From Reyranella sp. (GTDB lineage: Bacteria > Pseudomonadota > Alphaproteobacteria > Reyranellales > Reyranellaceae): a DNA stretch of 64,000 bases. Every line of letters begins with the position of its first letter. Within the stretch, counting starts at the first letter, position 1. The position numbers and the translations under genes are program-made. Below, piece after piece: positions 8,193 through 16,341 of this stretch. Under the pieces are notes generated by a model, which did no database searches, was not told the origin of the DNA, and saw only the letters and a list, made by a program, of their open reading frames with translations. The stretch is taken from positions 124,001 to 188,000 of the forward strand of contig NZ_JAFKJN010000009.1 of the NCBI RefSeq assembly GCF_017305915.1. The letters run 5' to 3'.

Positions 8193-8831
8193 GTGCTGAC
8201 GCTCTACTTCGCCCCGCACACCATTTCGCTCGCGACCCACATCGTGCTGGAGGAGGTCGGCGCCGACTACGCGGTGAAGCGCATCGACTTCGCGAGCGCC
8301 CAGCAGCGCTCGCCCGAGTACCTGAAGATCAACCCCAAGGGCCGCATGCCGGCGCTGGTCACCGATCGCGGCATCCTGACCGAGACGCCGGCGATGCTGG
8401 TCTATGTCGCGCAGAGCTTCCCCCATCCTCACCTGGGGGCGGCGCTGGCGCCGCTCGACGACCCGTTCCTGTTCGCCGAGATCCAGTCGTTCAACAACTA
8501 CTTGTGCTCGCACCTGCACGTCGCGCACGCCCATCGCATGCGCGGCTATCGCTGGGTCGACGCCGACGACAAGCACTCGATCGCCGCCATGCAGCGCAAG
8601 GTGCCGCAATCGGTCGGCGAATCCTTCGCCATGATCGAGCGCGAGATGCTGAAGGGTCCGTGGGTGATGGGCGAGCGCTACACGGTCTGCGACCCGTACC
8701 TCTTCACCCTGGCGCAGTGGCTGGAGGCCGACGGCGTCGACCCGAAGACGATCCCGCGCGTGATCGGGCACCGCCAGCGCATGGCGGAGCGGGCGACGGT
8801 GAAGAAGGCGATCGCGCAGGAACTGGCGTGA
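8193..8831 (+). CDS. Glutathione S-transferase family protein
   Basis: GST-like protein of 212 residues. LTLYFAPHTISLATHIVLEEVG begins the thioredoxin-like domain; NPKGRMPALVTDRGILTETPAML holds the cis-Pro and Glu-Thr glutathione-binding residues; WVMGERYTVCDPYLFTLAQWLE is the N-capping box of the helical domain. The GTG start was chosen because AGGAGG lies 7 nt upstream; an in-frame alternative further upstream has no site. The stop overlaps the GTG of the hydrolase gene (GTGA), so the two are coupled. Confidence 0.85.
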   Translation: MLTLYFAPHTISLATHIVLEEVGADYAVKRIDFASAQQRSPEYLKINPKGRMPALVTDRGILTETPAMLVYVAQSFPHPHLGAALAPLDDPFLFAEIQSFNNYLCSHLHVAHAHRMRGYRWVDADDKHSIAAMQRKVPQSVGESFAMIEREMLKGPWVMGERYTVCDPYLFTLAQWLEADGVDPKTIPRVIGHRQRMAERATVKKAIAQELA

Positions 8832-9718
8832 CCGTGCCCGGTCCGCCGGGCATCCCGAACTGGGACCCGCCGGCCGACGTCCACGAGGCGCGGCGGTCGT
8901 GGGAAGATTTCGCCGCCCGCCATCTCAATACCGACCTGCCGACGATCGGCGCGTTGCACGAGGGCGTCGCGCTCGGGCCCGCCCTCCGGGCCGACATCAT
9001 GGTGCCGGCCGGGATGCCGCCGTTTCCGGCCGTGCTCTATCTTCATGGCGGCGGCTGGGCCTTCGGCAGCGCGCTGAGCTTCCGCAAGGTCGGCATGACC
9101 CTTGCCGCAAACGGCTTCCTGGCGGTGATGCTCGACTACCGGCTGGCGCCCGAGCATCCGTTCCCGGCCGCGCTCGACGACGTGGCGGCGGCGTTCGACT
9201 GGATCGGCGCCAATGCCGCACGCTACGGCGGCGCAGGCGACACGGTCGCGATCGGCGGCGATTCGGCCGGCGCCAACCTCGCGCTGGCGGCGGCCCTTCG
9301 CGGACCCGACGCCTTCCGCGCGCGCTTGTCCACGTTGCTGTTGCTGTACGGCGTCTACGATCTGGCGGGCGCGCTCGCCCGCGCCAACGACCATCCCGGA
9401 CTGGTCCTGCAGGTGCGCAACTACATCGGCTCGGTATCGATCGACGACCCGCTGGTCAGCCCGATGTTCGCGACGTTTCCGGCGCTGCCTCCCTGCTTCG
9501 TGCTGGAAGGCGGCGCCGATCCGTTCGTCGGCGGCGAAGCCGCCGCCCTCGTCGACCGCCTCGGACGAGCAAATGCCGAGCATGAGCTGCAGATCGTCGA
9601 GGGCGCGCCGCACGGCCTGCTGCAGCATTTCGGCGACGCGGGCTGCGAGCAGGGTTGGCGGCTGATGATCGACTTCCTGCGGCGGAGATCGCTTCGCCCC
9701 CAAACCATCACAGGTTGA
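8828..9718 (+). CDS. Alpha/beta hydrolase, HSL/esterase type
   Basis: Carboxylesterase of the hormone-sensitive-lipase group. LYLHGGGWAFGS is the HGGG oxyanion-hole motif, AIGGDSAGANLALA the GDSAG nucleophile elbow (catalytic Ser), and ADPF and APHGLLQHF supply the Asp and His. Start placed at the GTG overlapping the preceding GST stop codon; the frame is open for 320 nt upstream, but only as a shadow of the GST gene. Substrate unknown. Confidence 0.9.
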   Translation: MTVPGPPGIPNWDPPADVHEARRSWEDFAARHLNTDLPTIGALHEGVALGPALRADIMVPAGMPPFPAVLYLHGGGWAFGSALSFRKVGMTLAANGFLAVMLDYRLAPEHPFPAALDDVAAAFDWIGANAARYGGAGDTVAIGGDSAGANLALAAALRGPDAFRARLSTLLLLYGVYDLAGALARANDHPGLVLQVRNYIGSVSIDDPLVSPMFATFPALPPCFVLEGGADPFVGGEAAALVDRLGRANAEHELQIVEGAPHGLLQHFGDAGCEQGWRLMIDFLRRRSLRPQTITG

Positions 9719-9756
9719 TCACCAGTCCGTGAGAGCAATCGTGCTATCGACGGCAC

Positions 9757-10803
9757 ATGCTCGCGGGGGACAAATCCGGCGCCGGGCGCCTGGCTGGACT
9801 CGACGTGCTGCGCGGCATCGCCGCCAGCGCCGTCATGATCCATCATCACGCGCAGTACTACGACGTGCTCTACCCGGGCCGTCAGGTGCTGCCGGTGAAC
9901 CTCGAGGCCGGCCATTTCGGCGTCGAGCTGTTCTTCATCATCAGCGGCTTCGTGATCCTGATGACGATCGAGCGCAAGGGCACGGTGCGGGCCTTTGCGG
10001 CGGCCCGCGCCACCCGCTTGCTGCCCTGCTTCCTGGCCGCGCTCGTGCTGGCCACGCTCATCCTCTGCGTGGCGCCGATGCCGCCGCTCGACACGCCGAC
10101 GGTGCGGCGCTTCATCGCCAACCTGACCATGGCGCCGCTGCTGCTCGGCGAGCGGGTCGTCGACCTGCCGTACTGGACGCTGACCTACGAGATGGTCTTC
10201 TACATCGCGATGGGCGTGCTGCTGGCGCTCGGCCGCCTGCGCTCGGTCGAGTGGATCGCGCTCGGCTGGATGGCGGTCGGTGTGGCGTATCCGCTGCTGC
10301 TCGACTCCGCTTCGCACTACCGGGTGACCATCATCCTGATGGCCTACCACAGCAATTTCTTCGTGATCGGCATGTGCCTCTATCTCATCCATGTCGGCCG
10401 CGCCCGAGCGGTGACCTGGCTCGCCCTGGCGGCTGCCGTCGCCATGAGCGCGCGCGGCGGCGGCGAGCAGGCGTTCTACGCCTCGGGTGTGCTGTACCTG
10501 TCGCTGACCGTCGCGTTCGCAACAGCGGTGTGGGCGGCCACCACCGACCTCGGCCGGCGGATGGCGCTGCCGCCGCTGGTCTTCCTCGGCCGCATTTCCT
10601 ACCCGCTCTATCTCGTGCATGTCGTGATCGGCTACCAGGTGATCCGCCTCGGGGTCGACCGCGGCTGGAGCACCACCGAAGGCGTGGTCGCGGCGATGGC
10701 GGTGTCGCTGGCGGCGGCCGCCCTGCTGCACTACCTGATCGAGGTGCCCGGCGAGCGCTGGTCGCGCCGGACGCTCGCGCCTCAGATGGCCACGATCAGG
10801 TAG
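9757..10803 (+). CDS. Acyltransferase 3 family membrane protein
   Basis: Integral membrane O-acyltransferase (348 residues, about ten hydrophobic segments). The N-terminus LAGLDVLRGIAASAVMIHHHAQYY has the family's RG(I)AA and catalytic His region, followed by HFGVELFFIISGFVILM and later ISYPLYLVHVVIGY. These enzymes acylate exported sugars, peptidoglycan or O-antigen. Acceptor unknown; no polysaccharide cluster is adjacent. Confidence 0.85.
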   Translation: MLAGDKSGAGRLAGLDVLRGIAASAVMIHHHAQYYDVLYPGRQVLPVNLEAGHFGVELFFIISGFVILMTIERKGTVRAFAAARATRLLPCFLAALVLATLILCVAPMPPLDTPTVRRFIANLTMAPLLLGERVVDLPYWTLTYEMVFYIAMGVLLALGRLRSVEWIALGWMAVGVAYPLLLDSASHYRVTIILMAYHSNFFVIGMCLYLIHVGRARAVTWLALAAAVAMSARGGGEQAFYASGVLYLSLTVAFATAVWAATTDLGRRMALPPLVFLGRISYPLYLVHVVIGYQVIRLGVDRGWSTTEGVVAAMAVSLAAAALLHYLIEVPGERWSRRTLAPQMATIR

Positions 10804-10844
10804 GCGGCCTGAAGCCCCAAGGCAGTGGCCGAAAATTCCCTAGA

Positions 10845-10958
10845 GCATATTCCGTTCGGCTGGAAGCAGCCGAACGGAATATGCCTGCTGCAACAACAAC
10901 CCCCGTGCGCGCATTTCCGAGCAGATGGAGCCGCGAGCGGTTCCATCTGCTCGGAAAT
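10845..10958. repeat. Extragenic palindromic repeat, family R2 (copy 1)
   Basis: Two near-perfect hairpins in tandem. The first has 18-bp arms GCATATTCCGTTCGGCTG (10845-10862) and its complement (10867-10884) around a GAAG loop. The second has 17-bp arms ATTTCCGAGCAGATGGA (10913-10929) and complement (10942-10958). A sister copy lies at 38755-38844 after the AraC gene. This is a REP/BIME-like dispersed element and may terminate the acyltransferase transcript. Confidence 0.8.
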
Positions 10959-11013
10959 CGCCCTAGCGTACGGAACGGCCTTTCTAGGGCTGGTAGCTCA
11001 CAGCCGCGGAACA

Positions 11014-12189
<1,176 letters not shown>

Positions 12190-12265
12190 GTTTACGAACC
12201 TCGTCACGCGCATAGCTGCGTTTGTAGAGGAACGTTGCCGACGTCAGGGCATTGGCCAAATAGAA

Positions 12266-12289
12266 GCAGGCCGGCTCTCGCCGGCCTGC
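12266..12289. terminator. Strong hairpin after ccrM
   Basis: Perfect 10-bp stem GCAGGCCGGC-TCTC-GCCGGCCTGC. It has no T-run on the plus strand. On the minus strand it is followed by TTCTATTT and lies 4 bp beyond the stop of the small minus-strand ORF at 12294-12383, so it may terminate that transcript, or both convergent ones. Confidence 0.5.
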
Positions 12290-12293
12290 CCTG

Positions 12294-12383
12294 CTATTGG
12301 AAAAGAGCTACGACCGCGCCGATCGACAAAACGATCTGTGCAAAGTCGATTCTCACAACCATCTGTACCCTGAGGCGAACCAT
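12294..12383 (-). CDS. Candidate 29-residue hydrophobic peptide
   Basis: Short ORF that reads MVRLRVQMVVRIDFAQIV then LSIGAVVALFQ: an Arg-containing N-terminus and a hydrophobic segment long enough for one membrane span. GAGGGA lies 6 nt before the ATG, and a strong hairpin follows 4 nt after the stop. This resembles type I toxin or small membrane peptide genes in layout. Family not recognised; it may be chance. Confidence 0.35.
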   Translation of the reverse strand: MVRLRVQMVVRIDFAQIVLSIGAVVALFQ

Positions 12384-12649
12384 GTTCTTCCCTCGGGGTC
12401 GCGGCGCCGAGACCCTTACGGGTGACGGAAATCGCGGCCGGAATACGAGGTTGACCGCTCGCTACCGGCGTATCGGTCCGCGCACACATCCACGTTCGAC
12501 GCGTACGGGCCCTGCATTGCTGTGCAGGCTGTGGAAACCGGCATCCCTCTCCCCGGGCAGCAACCCGGAAGTTTAGCCAACCCCACGCACTCATTTGGCC
12601 TCGGCGAGGGGACGCCTACAATCTTCTCTCGAAAATTCACTTGGGGATA
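12384..12649. other. Non-coding stretch between insertion border and retron
   Basis: No convincing gene is seen on either strand; the open frames here (for instance 12235-12576 plus) lack start sites and familiar composition. Several small hairpins are visible, such as CCTGCA-TTGCTG-TGCAGG near 12510-12527. The stretch may hold upstream control sequences of the retron or debris of insertion. Confidence 0.4.
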
Positions 12650-12673
12650 AAATATCGCTATTAGCGATTTTTT
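12650..12673 (+). terminator. Rho-independent terminator upstream of the retron RNA
   Basis: TCGCT-ATT-AGCGA stem (12655-12667), extended by A/T pairs, runs directly into TTTTTT (12668-12673). It lies about 40 bp before the a1 repeat and would insulate the retron from upstream transcription. The retron promoter would then have to lie in 12674-12711; no consensus pair stands out there. Confidence 0.6.
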
Positions 12674-12711
12674 ATCTTGCCGGGCGAAGCGACGATTTGT
12701 AAGGTTAGTCC

Positions 12712-12953
12712 GTCGTGATCGATGACACAGGAGTAACTCGCAAAGGAAGCAGGGGCATTCGGTGCCCTGAGGGGAGACCATCTCCCCACCAGCTCTCGAG
12801 CCTCGTGCCCGGGCCTCGCCCGCGGTGCGAGTGTCCGCGGGCGGAAGGTGAAGAGGGATAAACGTAGTTCTGCCTCGCTTCGGGCCTAGGCGAGACCCGT
12901 CCACTCTCGGACGGGGAGGCCCGAGGAGTAGTGTCATGATCAAAGATCACGAC
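12712..12953 (+). ncRNA. Retron msr-msd template RNA
   Basis: Structured non-coding RNA upstream of a retron RT. Repeat a1 GTCGTGATC+GATGACAC (12712-12728) pairs with a2 GTGTCAT (12931-12937) and GATCACGAC (12945-12953). Between them lie hairpins: CAGGGGCA-TTCGG-TGCCCTG (12750-12769), GGGGAGA-CCA-TCTCCCC (12771-12787) and CGCCCGCGG-loop-CCGCGGGCG (12817-12843). The long msd-like stem pairs CTTCGGGCCT (12878-12887) with AGGCCCGAGG (12917-12926) and encloses CCCGTCC-ACTCTC-GGACGGG. The branching G is probably near 12730-12733 but was not resolved. The 3' part contains the Shine-Dalgarno and start codon of the next ORF. Confidence 0.8.
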
Positions 12954-13088
12954 GAACTGCGGGCGAGCCAGTCGGCTCAGCGGCCCCCTCGGCGATCAAA
13001 GAAGCGGTGGTACCAGACGAAGGCCTTTTGGCTCTTTGCGGTGCAGATCGCGAAACTGTTGGTCGACGTGGTGCGTTGGTTCGAATGA
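12936..13088 (+). CDS. Small retron-embedded ORF, putative membrane-active toxin
   Basis: 50-codon ORF. The first half is polar and strongly basic around residues 16-25 (QRPPRRSKKRW). Residues 30-49 (AFWLFAVQIAKLLVDVVRWF) form a hydrophobic amphipathic helix or single membrane span. Its ATG lies inside repeat a2, and a perfect GAGGAG (12923-12928) sits 7 nt upstream in the base of the msd stem, so folded retron RNA would hide both. It lies 43 bp before the HTH gene. Size, charge pattern and position fit a toxin effector controlled by the retron. No homologue is recognised by eye. Confidence 0.6.
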   Translation: MIKDHDELRASQSAQRPPRRSKKRWYQTKAFWLFAVQIAKLLVDVVRWFE

Positions 13089-13131
13089 ATCGTCCCCTCT
13101 CACTGTTTTACCGAATGAGGACAAGCCATTG

Positions 13132-13434
13132 ATGGGTGAAGCTCTGCGGCTGCTCCGCGTATTCAGTGACAAGACGCAGAAAGACATGGCCGAAGACCTA
13201 TGTGTATCGCAATCCTTCCTTTCCGAAGTGGAGAACGGCAAAAAGCAGCCAACGTTGGAACTGCTACAGCGCTACAGTGAACAACTAAAGGTACCGCTAT
13301 CGTCGCTTATGTTCTTCGCAGAGGAAGTAGACCCACTTACAAAATCGGGAAAGGCAAAGATCGCTATAGCCTCAAAAGTGTTGCGATTCCTCTCCAAGAT
13401 TGCACCTGAGACCAATGGCAAAGCCGACAGATAA
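13132..13434 (+). CDS. Xre/HTH_3-family regulator associated with the retron
   Basis: 100-residue protein with an N-terminal lambda-repressor-like helix-turn-helix (about residues 4-58): LRLLRVFSDKTQKDMAEDL, then CVSQSFLSEVENGKKQPTLE, where SQSFLSEVENGKKQP is the recognition helix region. A short helical tail follows. Start chosen at the ATG of MGEALRLL behind TGAGGA; the frame is open 96 nt further up, but that part overlaps the small ORF in another frame. It overlaps the RT gene by 20 nt. It is probably a retron accessory protein acting as repressor or effector regulator. Confidence 0.85.
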   Translation: MGEALRLLRVFSDKTQKDMAEDLCVSQSFLSEVENGKKQPTLELLQRYSEQLKVPLSSLMFFAEEVDPLTKSGKAKIAIASKVLRFLSKIAPETNGKADR

Positions 13435-14479
13435 GACAATTTCGGAGCGATACGCGTTCTCTGAATCTCCACTGGTCGGACTCTCCACCCAGCGGAAACT
13501 CGCGCAGCTTCTTGGCTCGTCGAAATCGAGGCTGCACAAGCTGGTGGCTGCCGTCGAAAGCGATCCATCGAATTGCTACAAGATCGAGGATCGGCAAGTC
13601 GGAGAAAAACTACGCACTTTTTCGGTACCGGTCGGGCAGATGCGCAAGATTCACGAGCGCATGAAGATTCTACTTGGCCGCATTAGTTTGCCCGAGTACG
13701 TCATGTCTCCGCGGCGAGGGAAAACAATAGCCACCAATGCGACTGCTCATCGACATGCCGCAGAGCTTCTGAAGGTCGACGTCAAGAGTTACTACCCGTC
13801 TACGACCGACGAACTTGTGTTCCGGCTTTTCCACCATCGCTTCGGCATTCCAGGCGATATTGCGGGCCTGCTTACCAAGTTGCTGACTGTCAACGGGCGA
13901 GTGCCGATTGGTTCCCCGGCAAGCCCGATCTTGGCATTTTGGGCCTCTAAGCCGGCGTTCGACAAAATCGCTAGCGCGGTTCAGAGCCGGGGCCTCAAGC
14001 CAACCCTCTGGGTAGACGATCTCTCGATTTCGGGGAGGCACGTACCTCGCGAGATCGCCGATGTTGTGAGCTACGAGTTGGGCAAGCTCGGCTATATGGG
14101 TCACAAAGTGAAATTCCAATCGCGTCGGCGCGGTTTCAGCATTACCGGCGTGCGGATCGATTCCCGCGGCCCCGGGCCGACGAATGCTATTAACCTGAAA
14201 ATCCGTGATGGCCTTCGACGACTTGAGAGGAAGTCCAACACCGACGAAGAAACCAGCAAGCTCTTGGCTCAGCTAATCGGCTTAAATGGTCATCGCCTCG
14301 GGACCATGGCCAAAGACCACCCAGCCGCGCCTCGAGCTCGCAAACTACAGCAGCATCTACATCAGCGTCGTCGTCGTCATCTAATGACAATGCAGGAGAC
14401 TCTTTCTTCAAGCGGTCAGGCTGATTCAAAGGGTTTGAGTGCAAGCGCAGCGAGCCGCGCATTCCGTTCGGCGTCCTGA
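13415..14479 (+). CDS. Retron reverse transcriptase
   Basis: 354-residue RT that would copy the msd part of the upstream RNA into branched msDNA. Motifs in order: NATAH (residues 108-112, the retron NAxxH), LKVDVKSYYPS with catalytic Asp122, GRVPIGSPASPILA (164-174), TLWVDDLSISG (W-V-D-D at 199-202 instead of YxDD), and FSITGVRI (retron VTG-like motif). ATG 13415 is preferred; a TTG at 13400 is the other in-frame option. The last dozen residues ([13 protein letters not shown]) are read from the right-hand ccrM repeat in a foreign frame, so the natural C-terminus may have been altered on insertion. Confidence 0.92.
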   Translation: MAKPTDKTISERYAFSESPLVGLSTQRKLAQLLGSSKSRLHKLVAAVESDPSNCYKIEDRQVGEKLRTFSVPVGQMRKIHERMKILLGRISLPEYVMSPRRGKTIATNATAHRHAAELLKVDVKSYYPSTTDELVFRLFHHRFGIPGDIAGLLTKLLTVNGRVPIGSPASPILAFWASKPAFDKIASAVQSRGLKPTLWVDDLSISGRHVPREIADVVSYELGKLGYMGHKVKFQSRRRGFSITGVRIDSRGPGPTNAINLKIRDGLRRLERKSNTDEETSKLLAQLIGLNGHRLGTMAKDHPAAPRARKLQQHLHQRRRRHLMTMQETLSSSGQADSKGLSASAASRAFRSAS

Positions 14480-14725
14480 TCGAGGCGGGCCTGCTGCGGC
14501 CCGGCACGATGCTGAGCGATCACACCGGCCGCCATCTCGCCCGCGTCCGCGCCGACGGCACGCTGTCGTCCTCGAATGCGCTGGGCGAGCATCGCGGCTC
14601 GATCCACCAGGTCGGCGCGGCGGTGCAGGGCGCCCCGGCCTGCAACGGCTGGACCTTCTGGCACATCGAGGTCGAAGGCGCCCGCCGGCCGATCGACCAT
14701 CTCCGCCAGCAGGTGCGCGCCGGGC
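14442..14725 (+). repeat. Direct repeat, right copy (displaced ccrM 3' end)
   Basis: Right-hand partner of 11901-12184, with the same length and no indels. Nearly all differences are at third codon positions, so the copy was under coding selection until recently. It lies in the original ccrM position relative to the downstream flank, if the element inserted from the left. Confidence 0.93.
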
Positions 14726-14730
14726 CGTAG
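14442..14730 (+). pseudogene. CcrM C-terminal fragment
   Basis: Reads [20 protein letters not shown], then [21 protein letters not shown] and onward to [14 protein letters not shown], the whole CcrM-specific C-terminal domain without the catalytic part. The only in-frame Met is at 14509 (MLSDHTG) and no ribosome site precedes it. It is most simply a remnant of the pre-insertion ccrM gene. Expression as a free DNA-binding domain is possible but unsupported. Confidence 0.88.
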
Positions 14731-14850
14731 ACCCGCCGGCGTATTTTCTTTTCCCGCCAGCAAAAATTTCCCGCGGGCTGAGCCTCGATTTGCTGGGGAA
14801 TCGCGGCAGCGAGCATCAACGGCGGCGAATTTCGCCCTCCCGACGACTCC

Positions 14851-14919
14851 ATTATGGGCAATGGACCGCGATTTGCGGCCCGCAAATCGCGGTCTTTTCC
14901 GCAGTCCATTGCCCATAAT
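14851..14919. repeat. Large nested palindrome
   Basis: Outer arms ATTATGGGCAATGGAC (14851-14866) and its complement (14904-14919) enclose an inner perfect 15-bp inverted repeat GACCGCGATTTGCGG / CCGCAAATCGCGGTC (14864-14878, 14880-14894) with a one-base loop. It would extrude as a cruciform or form a very stable RNA hairpin. No T-run follows, so it does not look like a plain terminator. Confidence 0.85.
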
Positions 14920-14943
14920 AGGTGTTCGACGCGCGATGATGCA

Positions 14944-15207
14944 GAGTCGCGCGCATGATTACGATCATTCTCCAGAAAACAAAGAGGGGGAGGGTGTCCC
15001 CCGGGATTCTGGGACTCCGGGCCTCCGATGCCGGCATCGGCACTTTGGGCGTCCCAGCCTCATGGGATTCTGTGGGACTTGTGGGACACCGGAAAGGGTG
15101 TGTTTTTCAGGGGCCCCTCGGGAGTCGGTGGACTCGTGGACTTTCGGCGAAAATGCCGATGCGCCAAAGGGTTGGGAGTCCACGGGGGAGTGGATTCTCG
15201 TGGACTC
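14944..15207. promoter_or_regulatory. Dense GANTC cluster between the ccrM fragment and mutY
   Basis: Nine GANTC sites fall in 264 bp (14944, 15005, 15013, 15066, 15122, 15131, 15176, 15193, 15203), against about one expected. The stretch is G-rich on the plus strand and contains short iterations such as TCTCGTGGAC repeated in tandem at its end. No gene is seen in 14731-15224. Role unknown: candidate CcrM-sensitive regulatory or replication-linked DNA. Confidence 0.55.
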
Positions 15208-15224
15208 TCGTGGACTGGGCAGCG

Positions 15225-16295
15225 CTACGCTCGAACCGCATGCGCGATGATCTTGCGCATGACCGTGGGCAGCGCCCGCTCGGTCATCTTGTCGACCGTC
15301 ACCCAGGCGGCCCCCGGCGCGAGCTTGGCCAGCCCCGAGGTCGTGGCGATGGCGCGCGCCACGGCCAGCTCGAGATGGAAATGCGTGAAGGTGTGGCGCA
15401 CGCCGCCGTCCAGCACCTTCCAGTTGGCCGGCACCGGCGCCTCCTTGAGCGCCTCGGCGAGCGACAGCTTGCCTTCGCGCCAGGCGCTCGACGGCACCTC
15501 GTCCATGCCGCCCAGCAGGCCCTTGGCCGGCCGCTTGCGCAGCAGGACGGCGCCGTCCTTGCGCATCAGCACGAAGGCGAGGCCGCGGCGCGTCGGCTTC
15601 TCGGCTTTCGGCGCGCGCCGCGGCAGCTCGTCGGCGATGCCCTGCAGGCGGCCGCGGCAGCCCAGCATCAGCGGGCAGATCACGCAGCGCGCGCCCCGCG
15701 GCGCACAGACCGTGGCGCCGAGATCCATCATCGCCTGGGCGTAGTCGCCGGCGCGCCGGTCGGGCACCAGCTCGGCGGCGCGCGCCGCGATCTCGATCTT
15801 GGCGTCGGGCAGCGGCGTCTCGATCGCGTACAGCCGGGCGATCACCCGCTCGACATTGCCGTCGACGGCCGAGGCCCGCTTGTCGAAGGCGATCGCCTGG
15901 ATGGCCGCGGCCGTGTAGCGGCCGATGCCGGGCAGGGCGAGCAGGCCCGCTTCATCCTCGGGGAATTTGCCATCGTGCGTCTCGACCACGGCCTGGGCGC
16001 AGGCATGCAGGTTGCGGGCGCGAGCGTAGTAGCCGAGCCCCGCCCAGGCCGAGAGCACGTCGTCGAGCGGGGCGGCGGCCAGCGCCTCGACGGTCGGCCA
16101 GCGCTTCACAAAGCGGTGAAAGTAGTCGCCGACGGTGGCCACCGTCGTCTGCTGCAGCATGATCTCCGACAGCCACACCAGGTAGGGCGGCGTGCGCTGC
16201 CCGGCCGGCGCGCGCCAGGGCAGGGTGCGGTGATGTCGGTCGTACCAATCGAGCAGAAGCGTGGCGTGGGTTTTGGCAGCGTGGGTAATGGCCAT
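15225..16295 (-). CDS. mutY: A/G-specific adenine glycosylase
   Basis: Removes adenine mispaired with 8-oxoguanine. LPGIGRYTAAAI is the helix-hairpin-helix, VDGNVERV holds the catalytic Asp, and CAPRGARCVICPLMLGC (C-x6-C-x2-C-x5-C) binds the [4Fe-4S] cluster. SEIMLQQTTVATV contains the catalytic-Glu region. The C-terminal third (KPTRRGLAFVLMRKDGAVLL onward) is the Nudix-like 8-oxoG recognition domain. 356 residues, normal length. Divergent from the DUF721 gene across 46 bp. Confidence 0.95.
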   Translation of the reverse strand: MAITHAAKTHATLLLDWYDRHHRTLPWRAPAGQRTPPYLVWLSEIMLQQTTVATVGDYFHRFVKRWPTVEALAAAPLDDVLSAWAGLGYYARARNLHACAQAVVETHDGKFPEDEAGLLALPGIGRYTAAAIQAIAFDKRASAVDGNVERVIARLYAIETPLPDAKIEIAARAAELVPDRRAGDYAQAMMDLGATVCAPRGARCVICPLMLGCRGRLQGIADELPRRAPKAEKPTRRGLAFVLMRKDGAVLLRKRPAKGLLGGMDEVPSSAWREGKLSLAEALKEAPVPANWKVLDGGVRHTFTHFHLELAVARAIATTSGLAKLAPGAAWVTVDKMTERALPTVMRKIIAHAVRA

Positions 16296-16341
16296 GTAAG
16301 GAGCCGTCCCCTACCATAAGGAACAGCGGTTGAAAGGGTCC

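Noticed and set aside
12235..12576. Plus-strand open frame of 113 codons in the insertion
   Set aside because: No ribosome site, Pro/Arg/Thr-rich random-looking product, and it runs over the strong hairpin at 12266-12289.
12416..12943. Minus-strand frame of 175 codons covering the retron RNA
   Set aside because: It crosses the terminator and all msr-msd hairpins; the product looks random and the structures explain the sequence better.
13085..13132. ATG overlapping the stop of the 50-codon retron ORF (ATGA)
   Set aside because: It gives only a 15-codon peptide and ends before the HTH start; probably incidental, although it could help reinitiation toward the HTH gene.
14955..16319. 454-codon plus-strand frame across the GANTC-rich stretch and mutY
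   Set aside because: Most of it is antisense to an intact mutY and the translation is Arg/Gly-rich without family features.
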